Shown here one piece after another: positions 41,422 through 50,133 of a DNA stretch of 64,000 nucleotides; the stretch's first letter is position 1, and each line of letters begins with the position of its first letter. The notes below the pieces were generated by a model. That model did no database searches. It saw nothing but the letters and a program-made list of their open reading frames with translations, and was not told where the DNA came from. This DNA comes from Rhodobacter sp. Har01 (lineage in GTDB: Bacteria > Pseudomonadota > Alphaproteobacteria > Rhodobacterales > Rhodobacteraceae), in contig NZ_JAJCTD010000006.1 of assembly GCF_020564565.1 (NCBI RefSeq), positions 248,001 to 312,000 of the forward strand, written 5' to 3'. The translations under genes and the position numbers were made by a program.

Positions 41422-42726
41422 ATGCAGGACATCGACCTGACAAGCCATTGGGCGGGCATCGCCTCGCTGGTGATCTTCGTCGCCGCCTACTTGCTGGTGG
41501 TGTTCGAGGAATCCACCCACATGCGCAAATCGAAGCCGGTGATGCTGGCGGCGGGGCTGATCTGGGTGATGATCGGCATTGCCTACATGGGCATGGGCGA
41601 CACGGAAAGCGCGGGGCTGCACGCGCGCGAGATCATCGAGGAATACGGCGAGCTGTTCCTGTTCCTGCTGGTGGCCATCACCTACGTCAACACGATGGAG
41701 GAGCGGCGGACCTTCGACGTGCTGAGGGCCTGGCTGATTGGCCTGGGCCTGGGCTACCGGCAGTTGTTCCTGCTGACGGGGGTGCTGGCGTTCTTCCTGT
41801 CCTCGGTGCTGGACAACCTGACCACGGCCTTGGTGATCGGCACGGTGGTCATGGCGCTGGGCCGGGAAAACAAGCGGTTTGTCACGCTGGGCTGCATCAG
41901 CACGGTGGTTGCGGCCAACGCGGGCGGGGCGTTCAGCCCGTTCGGCGACATCACCACGCTGATGGTCTGGCAGGCCGGCAAGCTGAGCTTCTTCGAGTTC
42001 TTCGTGCTGTTCATACCCTCGCTGGTGAACTGGGCGGTGCCGGCGGCGATCATGTTCTTCGCGGTGCCGGACGAGAAGCCGCCCGCGGTAACCGACAGGG
42101 CGAAGGGTAAGCCCGGCATGTGGGGCGTGGTGGCGCTGTTCGCGGCCACCATCGCCGTCGCGGTCAGTTTCAAGAACTTTCTGCACCTGCCGCCGGCCTT
42201 GGGGATGATGCTGGGGCTGGGGCTGTTGCAGATGTTCTCCTACTGGCTGCGGCTGACCGGGCAGCGCCGGCAGGACGAGGAATTCGTTCTGGACAGCTTC
42301 AAGGAAGTGCAGCGGGTGGAATGGGACACGCTGCTGTTCTTTTTCGGCATCATCTTTGCCGTGGGGGGCCTGGGGGTGCTGGGGTACCTCGCGCTGGCGT
42401 CCGAGCTGCTTTACACCGACCTTGGCCCGACCACGGCGAACATCGCGCTGGGGGCCTTGTCGGCGATCATCGACAACATCCCGCTGATGTTTGCGGTCTT
42501 GACGATGGACCCCGCGCTGAGTGACGGCCAGTGGCTGTTGATCACGCTGACTTGCGGGGTGGGCGGGTCGATGCTGTCGATCGGCTCGGCCGCGGGGGTG
42601 GCGCTGATGGGGCAGGCGCGCGGCATCTACACCTTCGGGGCGCACCTGAAATGGACCTGGGCGGTGGCGCTGGGCTATGCCGCCTCGATCGGGGTGCACA
42701 TGGTGCTGAACGCGGGGCTGTTCTAG
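41422..42726 (+). CDS. nhaD: NhaD-type Na+/H+ antiporter
   Basis: 434 residues with about twelve membrane helices of the ion transporter superfamily. Landmarks are FEESTHMRKSKPVMLAAG near 30-47, SSVLDNLTTALVIG near 131-144 (intramembrane Asp), ANAGGAFSPFGDITTLM near 173-189, and SAIIDNIPLMF near 351-361. These Asn/Asp-rich motifs are NhaD-specific. AGGGGG precedes the ATG. Its stop overlaps that of mrpG on the other strand, so two sodium/proton antiporter systems stand tail to tail. Confidence 0.95.
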   Translation: MQDIDLTSHWAGIASLVIFVAAYLLVVFEESTHMRKSKPVMLAAGLIWVMIGIAYMGMGDTESAGLHAREIIEEYGELFLFLLVAITYVNTMEERRTFDVLRAWLIGLGLGYRQLFLLTGVLAFFLSSVLDNLTTALVIGTVVMALGRENKRFVTLGCISTVVAANAGGAFSPFGDITTLMVWQAGKLSFFEFFVLFIPSLVNWAVPAAIMFFAVPDEKPPAVTDRAKGKPGMWGVVALFAATIAVAVSFKNFLHLPPALGMMLGLGLLQMFSYWLRLTGQRRQDEEFVLDSFKEVQRVEWDTLLFFFGIIFAVGGLGVLGYLALASELLYTDLGPTTANIALGALSAIIDNIPLMFAVLTMDPALSDGQWLLITLTCGVGGSMLSIGSAAGVALMGQARGIYTFGAHLKWTWAVALGYAASIGVHMVLNAGLF

Positions 42727-43082
42727 CGGCGGTCGTCGGGAAAGGTGGCCCAGTCTCCGCTGGCGGGCGGCGGCAGGCTGTCCTTGGGGATGCGCTGCCA
42801 GAGGTGGACGCGGGCCAGCCAAAGCGCCGACAGCGGTGCGGTGACGAACAGGAAGACGGCGACCAGCGCCTCTTGCCAGGAGATCACGCCCTGGGTGAAC
42901 GCAAGGTCCAGCCCGGCCGCGACAAGGGCGGCGCCGACGCCGATCGTGGTGGCCTTTGTCGGCGCGTGCAGGCGTTGCAGCGGGTCGGGCAGGCGGATCA
43001 GGCCCCAGCTGCCGATCAGGCCGAACAGGCCGCCGAGAACCAGCAGCGCGGACAGGGCCCAGTCGGTAAAGGTCGCGATCAT
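42723..43082 (-). CDS. mrpG: Mrp antiporter subunit G
   Basis: 119 residues with three membrane helices and the MrpG/MnhG pattern (GLFGLIGSWGLIRLPDPLQRLHAPTK, split across about 18-44). Last gene of the mrp operon, overlapping mrpF by 4 bp. The C-terminal tail (from about 95) is hydrophilic. MrpG is required for assembly of the multi-subunit Na+/H+ antiporter. Confidence 0.95.
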   Translation of the reverse strand: MIATFTDWALSALLVLGGLFGLIGSWGLIRLPDPLQRLHAPTKATTIGVGAALVAAGLDLAFTQGVISWQEALVAVFLFVTAPLSALWLARVHLWQRIPKDSLPPPASGDWATFPDDRR

Positions 43083-43351
43083 TCGATGATGCTCCCGCGC
43101 AGGATGTGCTTGGCATAGGCAACGGTCGCGACGAAGCCGGTCATCGCCAGCAACATGGCCACCTCGAACACCAGCGAAGAGCCGGTCCTGGCGCCGTAAA
43201 GGGTGATCAGGGCGATGATGTTCACGGTCATGGTGTCCACCGCCAGGATGCGGTCGGCCATCGTGGGGGCGCTGGCGAGGCGCCAGAGGTTCATCAGAAG
43301 CGCGATGGCAAAGCAGGCCAGGGCGAAGGTCAGGGCATGCGGCAGGATCAT
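43079..43351 (-). CDS. mrpF: Mrp antiporter subunit F
   Basis: 90 residues with three helices. The MrpF motif RLASAPTMADRILAVDTMTV (about 25-44) includes the conserved DRxxAxD acidic residues. The start 43351 is set by its 4-bp overlap with mrpE; a longer in-frame reading runs through mrpE in another frame and is not real. Confidence 0.95.
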   Translation of the reverse strand: MILPHALTFALACFAIALLMNLWRLASAPTMADRILAVDTMTVNIIALITLYGARTGSSLVFEVAMLLAMTGFVATVAYAKHILRGSIIE

Positions 43352-43836
43352 GTGAAAATCCTTTTCAGGCGGGCCTCGTAGCGGGTCTTGATCTGGTCGC
43401 GGACGGCGTCGGGGTCGGGGGCGTGCAGGGCGTGGATCAAGAGGCTGCGCCCGTCGGCCGACCAGTCGGCGGTCAGGGTGCCGGGGGTCATGGTGATGGT
43501 CCCGGCCAGCAGCGTGATCGCCTCGGGCTGGGTCAGGTCGACCGGCACCGAGATGAAGGCGGACCGGATGCGGTCGGATCGCAGGAACAGGATCACCCAG
43601 GCGACCTGGAAGTTTGCCACGATCACATCCCACAAGACGAGGACCGTATAGGGGACGAGCAGCCAGGGCCGCGCCATGCGCGGGCGGTGGGGCCACCACG
43701 GCGCGGTGACAAGGGGGATCAGGACGCCCACCGCCAGCGCCAGAAGCAGGCTGTTCAACGTCCAGCTGTTGGCCAGCACCAGCCAGAACAGGGTGAGGAA
43801 AAGCGTCAGGCCGGGGTGCGGCAGAAGGCGGGTCAT
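43348..43836 (-). CDS. mrpE: Mrp antiporter subunit E
   Basis: 162 residues. Two N-terminal hydrophobic segments are followed by a cytoplasmic domain with LLAGTITMTPGTLTADW near 107-123, the best conserved MrpE block, and LLIHALHAPD. Overlaps mrpD and mrpF by 4 bp each. MrpE supports activity or stability of the antiporter but is not predicted to conduct ions. Confidence 0.95.
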   Translation of the reverse strand: MTRLLPHPGLTLFLTLFWLVLANSWTLNSLLLALAVGVLIPLVTAPWWPHRPRMARPWLLVPYTVLVLWDVIVANFQVAWVILFLRSDRIRSAFISVPVDLTQPEAITLLAGTITMTPGTLTADWSADGRSLLIHALHAPDPDAVRDQIKTRYEARLKRIFT

Positions 43837-45296
43837 GGCGTGCCTTCCAGCGCGTTGGCGGCGATGTAGGGGGCCGGGTCGGACAGGTCAGCGGCAATGC
43901 GGGCCATGTGGTCATGGGCTGGCCCGGCGAAAACCGTCAGGGCGACAAGGGCGGCGATCAGGGTCAGGGGCGCGGCGACCTCGGCCGCGGTCAGGGGGGC
44001 GGCGGGGGGGCCTTGGGGTTTCCAGAACAGGTCGGAGCCAAGGCGGGAAAGGCCGAGCAGCATCAGGAACGAGGCGCCCAGAAGGGCCGGCCAGATCAGC
44101 GCGGCCTGCGGCGCGGTGGCCTGCAGGACGAAAAGCTTGCCCAGGAAGCCCGAGAGGGGGGGCAGGCCGACGGTGGCGATGGCAGCGGTCAGGAACAGGG
44201 CGGCAAGGGCGCCGGGCAGGCGCGAACCGGCGGGGCGGGTCGCGGCGAGGTCGGAGATGAGGAACAGCAGCGCGCCGGCGAAGGTGGAATGCGCGATGTA
44301 GTACAGCGCGGCGGCAAGGCCCTGGGGCGTAAAGCCGGCGATGGCGGTGAAAGCGGTGCCCATCGAGACGATGGCCGCAAACGACGCCGCCTGCGGCAGG
44401 CTGCGGGCAGCAAGGGCGCCGAAGGCCCCGGCGGCTAGGGTCAAGAGGGCGGCGGGCAGCAAGAGGTCGGACAGGATCGTGCCGGTGGCGGGCAGGTCGG
44501 GCGGAAAGACGAGAGTGCCGAAGCGGATTGCGGCATAGGCGCCGACCTTGGTCATCACCGCAAACAGTGCGGCCACCACGGCGGGGGCCTGGGCATAGGT
44601 GCCGGGCAGCCAGATGTGCAGCGGCACCAGCGCGCCCTTGATCGCAAAGACCAGCAGCAGCAGGACGGCGGCCAGCCGCATCAGCGCCCGGTCGCCTTCG
44701 GGCAGGTCGGCCATCTTCACCGCCAGGTCGGCCAGGTTCAGCGTGCCCATCACCGAATAGACGGTGGCCAGCGCGAACAGGAACAGGGTCGAGCCGACAA
44801 GGTTCACCGCGATATAGGCGATGCCGGCGCGCAGGCGCTGCGCCCCTCCGCCGTGGGTCATCAGCCCGTAAGAGGCGATCAGCAGGATCTCGAAGAAGAC
44901 GAACAGGTTGAAGGCGTCGGCGGTCAGGAAGGCTCCGTTCAGGCCCATGAGCTGGAACAGCCAGAGCGCGTGGAAATGGGCGCCCTGCCGGTCTCGACCG
45001 TTGGCGATGGCGTGGATGAGGACCGGCAGGGCAAGGGCTGCGGTCAGGGTCAGCATGAGGGCCGAGAGGCGATCAAGCACCAGAACGATGCCGAAAGGCG
45101 CGGGCCAGTCGCCGAGGCGGTAGGCCAGCGGCGCGGTGGTGGTGGTCAGCGCCCAGAGCGCGAGGGCCAGCAGCGCCGTGGTGCCGGCCAGCGACAGGAC
45201 GCGGGCCAGCGCCGGGCGGGTGCGGGCCAGCAGCAGAGCCAGCCCGGCCAGCGTGGCGGGCAAGAGGATGGGGGCGATGATCCAGTCGCCGGTCAT
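43833..45296 (-). CDS. mrpD: Mrp antiporter subunit D (NuoN/NuoM-like)
   Basis: 487 residues, about fourteen helices, of the proton-conducting membrane family shared with complex I subunits. FFEILLIASYGLM holds the conserved intramembrane Glu and the Lys in FAIKGALVPLHIWLPGTYA marks the half-channel. MrpA and MrpD are the antiporter-like core subunits. Start 45296 overlaps mrpC by 4 bp. Confidence 0.95.
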   Translation of the reverse strand: MTGDWIIAPILLPATLAGLALLLARTRPALARVLSLAGTTALLALALWALTTTTAPLAYRLGDWPAPFGIVLVLDRLSALMLTLTAALALPVLIHAIANGRDRQGAHFHALWLFQLMGLNGAFLTADAFNLFVFFEILLIASYGLMTHGGGAQRLRAGIAYIAVNLVGSTLFLFALATVYSVMGTLNLADLAVKMADLPEGDRALMRLAAVLLLLVFAIKGALVPLHIWLPGTYAQAPAVVAALFAVMTKVGAYAAIRFGTLVFPPDLPATGTILSDLLLPAALLTLAAGAFGALAARSLPQAASFAAIVSMGTAFTAIAGFTPQGLAAALYYIAHSTFAGALLFLISDLAATRPAGSRLPGALAALFLTAAIATVGLPPLSGFLGKLFVLQATAPQAALIWPALLGASFLMLLGLSRLGSDLFWKPQGPPAAPLTAAEVAAPLTLIAALVALTVFAGPAHDHMARIAADLSDPAPYIAANALEGTP

Positions 45297-45619
45297 GGCG
45301 CGTCTTGCCCGTCGACGCGGTCGTCGCCGCCCTCGAGCCGGGCGCCGAGGGACATCATCACGATGACGGCGGTCATCCCGAACGAGATGACGATGGCGGT
45401 CAGCACCAGGGCCTGGGGCAGCGGGTCGGCGGGGGCATCCGTTGTGCCGACGATGGGGGCGGCGTCGGGCGTCAGGCGGCCGGCGGCGAAGAGGAACAGG
45501 TTGACGGCATAGCTGAGGAAGGTCAGCCCCAGGATCATCGGAAAGCTGCGCAGGCGCAGCATGAGGTAGACCCCGGTGAAGGTCAGCGCGCCGATGGCGG
45601 TGGCGAACAGCATCTCCAT
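45293..45619 (-). CDS. mrpC: Mrp antiporter subunit C (NuoK-like)
   Basis: 108 residues with three helices. GVYLMLRLRSFPMILGLTFL and PLPQALVLTAIVISFGMTAV are the MrpC/NuoK pattern. Its ATG overlaps the mrpA stop by one base (arrangement TGATG-like), indicating coupled translation. Confidence 0.95.
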   Translation of the reverse strand: MEMLFATAIGALTFTGVYLMLRLRSFPMILGLTFLSYAVNLFLFAAGRLTPDAAPIVGTTDAPADPLPQALVLTAIVISFGMTAVIVMMSLGARLEGGDDRVDGQDAP

Positions 45620-48405
45620 CAGCCGGGTTCCCTTTCGCGGGTCTGCTGGGCCAGCCGCGAGATCGTGGCGATGGACAGCAGCACCGCGCCGAGGACGCAG
45701 AAGAACACGCCAAGGTCGAACAGGGCCGCCGTGGCAAGCTCGAACTGTTCAAGGCCGGGAAGGTGGACGTAGGTATAGCCCGAGGTCAGGAAGGGCAGGC
45801 CGAAGCCAAGGGCGGCGGCGCCGGTGGCGGTGGCGATCAGCACGCCGGCGGCGATGAAGGCGTGGCTGTCAAAGCGGCGCCGGGCGTCGGACCGGACATA
45901 GCCCGAGGCCAGGTATTGCAGCAAAAGCGCGATGGCGGTGACAAGGCCGGCCACGAAGCCTCCGCCCGGCAGGTTGTGGCCGCGCAGGAACAGGTAGAGG
46001 GCGACGGTCAAGGCGACAGGCAGCAGGAAGCGCAGGGCGACGGCGGTCATCGTCGGGTGCGGGTCGCCGGAATTGGGGCCGGTGTCCAGCGCGGCCAGGC
46101 GGGCGGTGGCGGTGCGGCTGGACAGCAGGGATTCGGCCAGCGCGAACAGGATCAGCGCGGCGATGCCGAGGACGATGATCTCGCCATAGGTATCAAAGCC
46201 GCGGAAGTCGACGATGATGGTGTTGACGGCGTTGGTGCCGCCCGCCCCGGGCTTGGACTGCGCCCAGTGAAAGGACGAGATCGGCGCGAAGGCGGCGTCG
46301 CGGGTCATCAGGGCATAGGCCAGGCTGCCGGTGCCAAGGGCGGCGGCGGCGGCAAGCGCGAGGTCGCGCAGGCGGCGCGGGGGGGCGGATTCGGCCGGGG
46401 TGCGGCGGGGCAGGAAGTTCAGCGCCAGCAGCATTAGCAGGATGGCAACCACCTCGACCGCGACCTGGGTCAGGGCAAGGTCGGGCGCCGAGGTCCAGGC
46501 GAAGGCGGCGGCCAGCAGCAGGCCGGTGATGCCGGTCAGCAGCAGCGCCAGCAGGCGGTCGCGGTGCAGCGCGGCGGTGGCAAGTGTGGCGGCCATGAGC
46601 ACGGCCCAGACCGCGGCGGGGGCGGCTTGCAGCGGCAGCAGCGCCCGGGTGCCGGGGGCATGGGGGGCCGAGAGGAAGGCCCAGGTGCCGGCGGCGAGAA
46701 GGGTGGCGGTGGCGATGGCCAGGGCGCGCGGAAGGCCCCCGCCCTGCAGGGCCCGGGTCAGGCGGCGGGCGGTGGCGGTCAGGCCGGCGAGGGCGATGTC
46801 GAAAAGGGCTTTGGCATCCGGGCGCGGGGTGGCGGCCCACAGCGCGGCCAGGCGGGGCCAGGCGCCCAGGGTCATCAGGCCGGCGCCGAAGGCGGCAAGG
46901 GACAGGTACAGCGCGGGGGCCTGAAGCCCGTGCCACAGCGTCAGGTGGGCGTGGATGGCGGTGCCGGTGGTGGCGCTGGCGGCGGCATCCACCAAGGGGC
47001 CGAAGGTGGCCATCGGCGCCAGGCCCGAGGCCAGGACGATGGCCACCAGCACGGCCGGCGCGGCCCAGAGGCCGGGGCCGGGGTCGCGCGGGTGGTCAAG
47101 TTGCGCGCGGGGCTGGCCAAGGAAGGCATGGGCCAGAAAGCGCAGCGAATAGGCGACCGAGAACAGCGCGGCGAGGGTGGCCACGGCGGCGACGAGGGGG
47201 CCGGAAAGGGCGGCCTCGGTCAGCATCGCCTCTTTCGAGAGGAAGCCGTTCAGCGGCGGGATGCCGGCCATCGACAGGCTGGCGATGGCGGCCAGGGCGA
47301 AGGTCAGCGGCATGGCCCGGGCCAGGCCGCCAAGGCGCCGGAGGTCTCGGGTATGCGCTGCATGGTCGACGATGCCGGCCAGCATGAACAGGGCGGCCTT
47401 GAAGCTGGCATGGGCCAGGATGTGCAGCATGGCGGCGGTCGCGGCGGCGGGGGTGCCCAGGCCGAGGAGGAAGGTGATCAGGCCAAGGTGGCTGACGGTG
47501 GAATAGGCCAGCAACGCCTTGAGATCGGTCTGGAAGAAGGCGATCTTGGCGGCGATCAGAATGGTGGCCAGACCGGTGGCGGTGACGATGACCGTCCATT
47601 CGGGGGTGCCCGAAAACGCGGGCCAGAGCCGGGCCATCAGGTAGAGGCCGGCCTTCACCATGGTCGCCGAATGCAGGTAGGCCGAGACGGGCGTCGGCGC
47701 GGCCATTGCATGCGGTAGCCAGAAGTGGAACGGGAACTGCGCCGATTTGGTGAAGGCGCCGATCAGGATGAGGATGAGCGCGGGCAGGCAAAGCGGGCTG
47801 GCCTGGATCTCGGCCGCCCGGGTGACGATGACGGAGATGTCGTTGCTGCCGGCGATCTGCCCCAGGATCAGCATTCCCGCGATCAGCGCCAGCCCGCCGC
47901 CGCCGGTGACGGCAAGCGCCATGCGGGCGCCCTGGCGGCTTTCGGGGCGGTCCTGCGACCAGCCGATCAGCAGGAAGGAGGTGAGCGAGGTCAGCTCCCA
48001 GAAGATCAGCAGCATCAGGATGTTGTCGGACAGCACGATGCCGGTCATCGCGCCCTGGAACATCAGGAGCGAGGTGAGGAAGCGGCCGAGCGGTTCCTTT
48101 TCGGAAAGGTAGAAGCGGGCGTAGAGGATGATCAGAAGGCCGATGCCCAGGATCAGGCCGGCGAAGAGGAAGGCCAGCCCGTCAAGGCGGAAGCTGGCCG
48201 ACAGGCCCAAGGCAGGCACCCAGTCCAGCCGGGCGGTGACGGCGGTGCCCGACAGCACGGCGGGGGCGTGGGACATGAGGCCCAGGAAGGCCGCAAGGCT
48301 GACCGCCCCGGCCGCCAGCGCCGCGGCATTGCGGCCCGCCCGGGCGGCGAGGGCCGGAAGCAGCGCGCCCAGGAACGGAAGCGCGGCGATCAGGGCGGGC
48401 GACAT
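45619..48405 (-). CDS. mrpA: Mrp antiporter subunit A fused to subunit B
   Basis: 928 residues. The NuoL-like part spans about 1-500 with Glu137 in IFWELTSLTS and the Lys motif in FTKSAQFPFHFWLP. The MrpA C-terminal extension follows (about 500-770). Residues about 775-928 are a complete MrpB-type domain, with RGHNLPGGGFVAG and YTYVHLPG. The operon therefore runs A/B-C-D-E-F-G, the fused form found in alphaproteobacteria. The complex exchanges cytoplasmic Na+ (in some relatives K+) for H+, giving salt and alkali tolerance. ATG 48405 is the start that fits the family N-terminus. Confidence 0.95.
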   Translation of the reverse strand: MSPALIAALPFLGALLPALAARAGRNAAALAAGAVSLAAFLGLMSHAPAVLSGTAVTARLDWVPALGLSASFRLDGLAFLFAGLILGIGLLIILYARFYLSEKEPLGRFLTSLLMFQGAMTGIVLSDNILMLLIFWELTSLTSFLLIGWSQDRPESRQGARMALAVTGGGGLALIAGMLILGQIAGSNDISVIVTRAAEIQASPLCLPALILILIGAFTKSAQFPFHFWLPHAMAAPTPVSAYLHSATMVKAGLYLMARLWPAFSGTPEWTVIVTATGLATILIAAKIAFFQTDLKALLAYSTVSHLGLITFLLGLGTPAAATAAMLHILAHASFKAALFMLAGIVDHAAHTRDLRRLGGLARAMPLTFALAAIASLSMAGIPPLNGFLSKEAMLTEAALSGPLVAAVATLAALFSVAYSLRFLAHAFLGQPRAQLDHPRDPGPGLWAAPAVLVAIVLASGLAPMATFGPLVDAAASATTGTAIHAHLTLWHGLQAPALYLSLAAFGAGLMTLGAWPRLAALWAATPRPDAKALFDIALAGLTATARRLTRALQGGGLPRALAIATATLLAAGTWAFLSAPHAPGTRALLPLQAAPAAVWAVLMAATLATAALHRDRLLALLLTGITGLLLAAAFAWTSAPDLALTQVAVEVVAILLMLLALNFLPRRTPAESAPPRRLRDLALAAAAALGTGSLAYALMTRDAAFAPISSFHWAQSKPGAGGTNAVNTIIVDFRGFDTYGEIIVLGIAALILFALAESLLSSRTATARLAALDTGPNSGDPHPTMTAVALRFLLPVALTVALYLFLRGHNLPGGGFVAGLVTAIALLLQYLASGYVRSDARRRFDSHAFIAAGVLIATATGAAALGFGLPFLTSGYTYVHLPGLEQFELATAALFDLGVFFCVLGAVLLSIATISRLAQQTREREPG

Positions 48406-48744
48406 GCGGGCGTTGATCCTCGTCGTGGCGTGGCGGGCGGAGAATCGCGCGCGTCGCGGCGGGTTTCCAGCCAAATTGGGGGCTTTGCCCGGCCAGTCAA
48501 GAGGTTGAAGGCCGGAAAGCCGGTTCAGAACGACAAGAGTGCTGGGGGCGCTGCCCCCGGACCCCCGGGGTATTTGGACCAAGATGAAGATCGTGCCGCT
48601 TCATCTCGGGCCAAATACCCCCTGGGGGTGCGGGGGCAGCGCCCCCGCCGTCCGAGCCGGTTGGCGCGCCCTTGCGCGCCAGAGGCGAGACAAAAGGCTT
48701 GCAGTCGCGCTTGCGCGGCTGCGCGATTGGATCAGGGCTGACGT
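48406..48744. repeat. 339-bp intergenic region holding repeat locus E
   Basis: The right part (48543-48652) is an inverted pair of the dispersed family. GGGGGCGCTGCCCCC, then ACCCCCGGGGTATTTGGACC and AGATGAAG, is mirrored by TTCATCTCGGGCCAAATACC, CCTGGGGG and GGGGGCAGCGCCCCC. The left part (48406-48540) must hold the mrp promoter; I cannot place its elements. The pair lies between the frcK end and the mrpA start, which reads away from it. Confidence 0.8.
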
Positions 48745-49353
48745 TCAGACGTTGCGCAGAACGATCTCGGCCGGCAGCGAGTCGCGGATCACCGTCAGGG
48801 CGTTGGGCAGGTCGTTCGAGGCGATCCAGTCCTTCGCGGCCTGGTCGTCCTTGCCGTGCTGCCGCCACCGTTCGGTCAGGCGGCGGACCAGTTCGGCTTC
48901 GGGAACCTCAAGATAGACGGTCAGGTCGAACAGGGTGGGCAGGTCGCGCCAGGGGGTCTGGTCAAGCAGCAGGTAGTTGCCTTCGACGATCAGGATGCGG
49001 TCGTCTGCCGTTACCACGTCGGCGGCGGCGCGCGACAGTTCCATCGCGCGGTCGAAGATCGGGATGGCGACTTCGTCCTCAACCTTAAGTCGGCGGATCA
49101 GGTGGAGAAAGCCCATCGAGTCGAAGGTGGGCGGAGAGCCTTTGCGCGCGCGCAGCCCGCGGGCGTTCAGCACCGCGTCGTCGTAGTGAAAGCCGTCCAT
49201 CGGCACCACCCGCGCCCCCGGCGCAAGGTCGCGCGCCAGCCGCTGCGCGAGGGTCGACTTGCCGCTGGCCGGGGGACCGGCCAGCGCCACCAGGAACCGG
49301 CCCGGCCCGTCGGCCCGGGCCTGGATCAGCTTGACCAGGCCCTCGGGCGTCAT
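48745..49353 (-). CDS. frcK: Nucleoside/sugar kinase of the uridine kinase-PRK family (FrcK-like)
   Basis: 202 residues. Walker A GPPASGKST lies at about 26-34, followed by VPMDGFHYDD and ILIVEGNYLLL, the pattern of the P-loop kinase that ends the Sinorhizobium frcBCAK operon. It is thought to phosphorylate an incoming sugar or related substrate, but its activity is not established. It overlaps frcA by 4 bp. The symbol is by operon analogy. Confidence 0.88.
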   Translation of the reverse strand: MTPEGLVKLIQARADGPGRFLVALAGPPASGKSTLAQRLARDLAPGARVVPMDGFHYDDAVLNARGLRARKGSPPTFDSMGFLHLIRRLKVEDEVAIPIFDRAMELSRAAADVVTADDRILIVEGNYLLLDQTPWRDLPTLFDLTVYLEVPEAELVRRLTERWRQHGKDDQAAKDWIASNDLPNALTVIRDSLPAEIVLRNV

Positions 49354-50120
49354 GCGATCACATGTTCGGGCGTCTTGGCGCCGGTCATGAAGGCCACCGC
49401 GTCGGACATGGAGTATTGCTTGGGGTCGATCACGCAGAGCCGCCGGCCCAGCCGGTGGATGTGGATGCGGTCGGCCACCTCGAAGACATGCGGCATGTTG
49501 TGGCTGATCAGGATGATCGGCAGCCCGCGTTTCTTGACGTCGAGGATCAGCTCCAGCACCCGGCGGCTTTCCTTGACCCCCAGCGCGGCGGTGGGTTCGT
49601 CCATGATCACCACCTTGGACCCGAAGGCCGCGGCGCGGGCCACGGCGACGCCCTGGCGCTGGCCGCCGGACAGGGTTTCCACCGCCTGGTTGATGTTCTG
49701 GATCGTCATCAGCCCCAGTTCGGTCAGCTTGGCGCGGGCGAATGCCTCCATCCGCGGGCGGTCAAGCTGGCGGAACACGCTGCCCAGGATGCCCGGTTTG
49801 CGCAATTCGCGGCCCATGAACATGTTGTCGGCGATCGACAGCGCCGGCGACATGGCGAGGGTCTGGTAGACCGTCTCGATGCCGGCATCGCGCGCCTGCA
49901 TCGGGTTGGTAAAGTGGACGGGCTTGCCTTCCAGCATGATCTCGCCTTCGTCAGGGATCACGGCGCCGCAAAGCGCCTTGATCAGGGTCGATTTGCCGGC
50001 GCCGTTGTCGCCGATCACCGCCAGGATTTCGCCGGGGTAAAGCTCGAAGTCGGCGTTGTCGAGCGCGGTGACGCGGCCATAGCGCTTGACCAGTCCGCGG
50101 CCAGTGAGAATGGGGTCCAT
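49350..50120 (-). CDS. frcA: Sugar ABC transporter ATP-binding protein
   Basis: 256 residues with a single ATPase domain, unlike the double-domain RbsA/MglA. Walker A GDNGAGKS lies near 37-44, the signature LSGGQRQGVAVARA near 150 and Walker B VVIMDEPTAALG near 168. A single ATPase domain is typical of FrcA. AGGGAGAA precedes the ATG. It powers uptake through the FrcC permease. Confidence 0.93.
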   Translation of the reverse strand: MDPILTGRGLVKRYGRVTALDNADFELYPGEILAVIGDNGAGKSTLIKALCGAVIPDEGEIMLEGKPVHFTNPMQARDAGIETVYQTLAMSPALSIADNMFMGRELRKPGILGSVFRQLDRPRMEAFARAKLTELGLMTIQNINQAVETLSGGQRQGVAVARAAAFGSKVVIMDEPTAALGVKESRRVLELILDVKKRGLPIILISHNMPHVFEVADRIHIHRLGRRLCVIDPKQYSMSDAVAFMTGAKTPEHVIA

Positions 50121-50133
50121 CTGTCGTTCTCCC

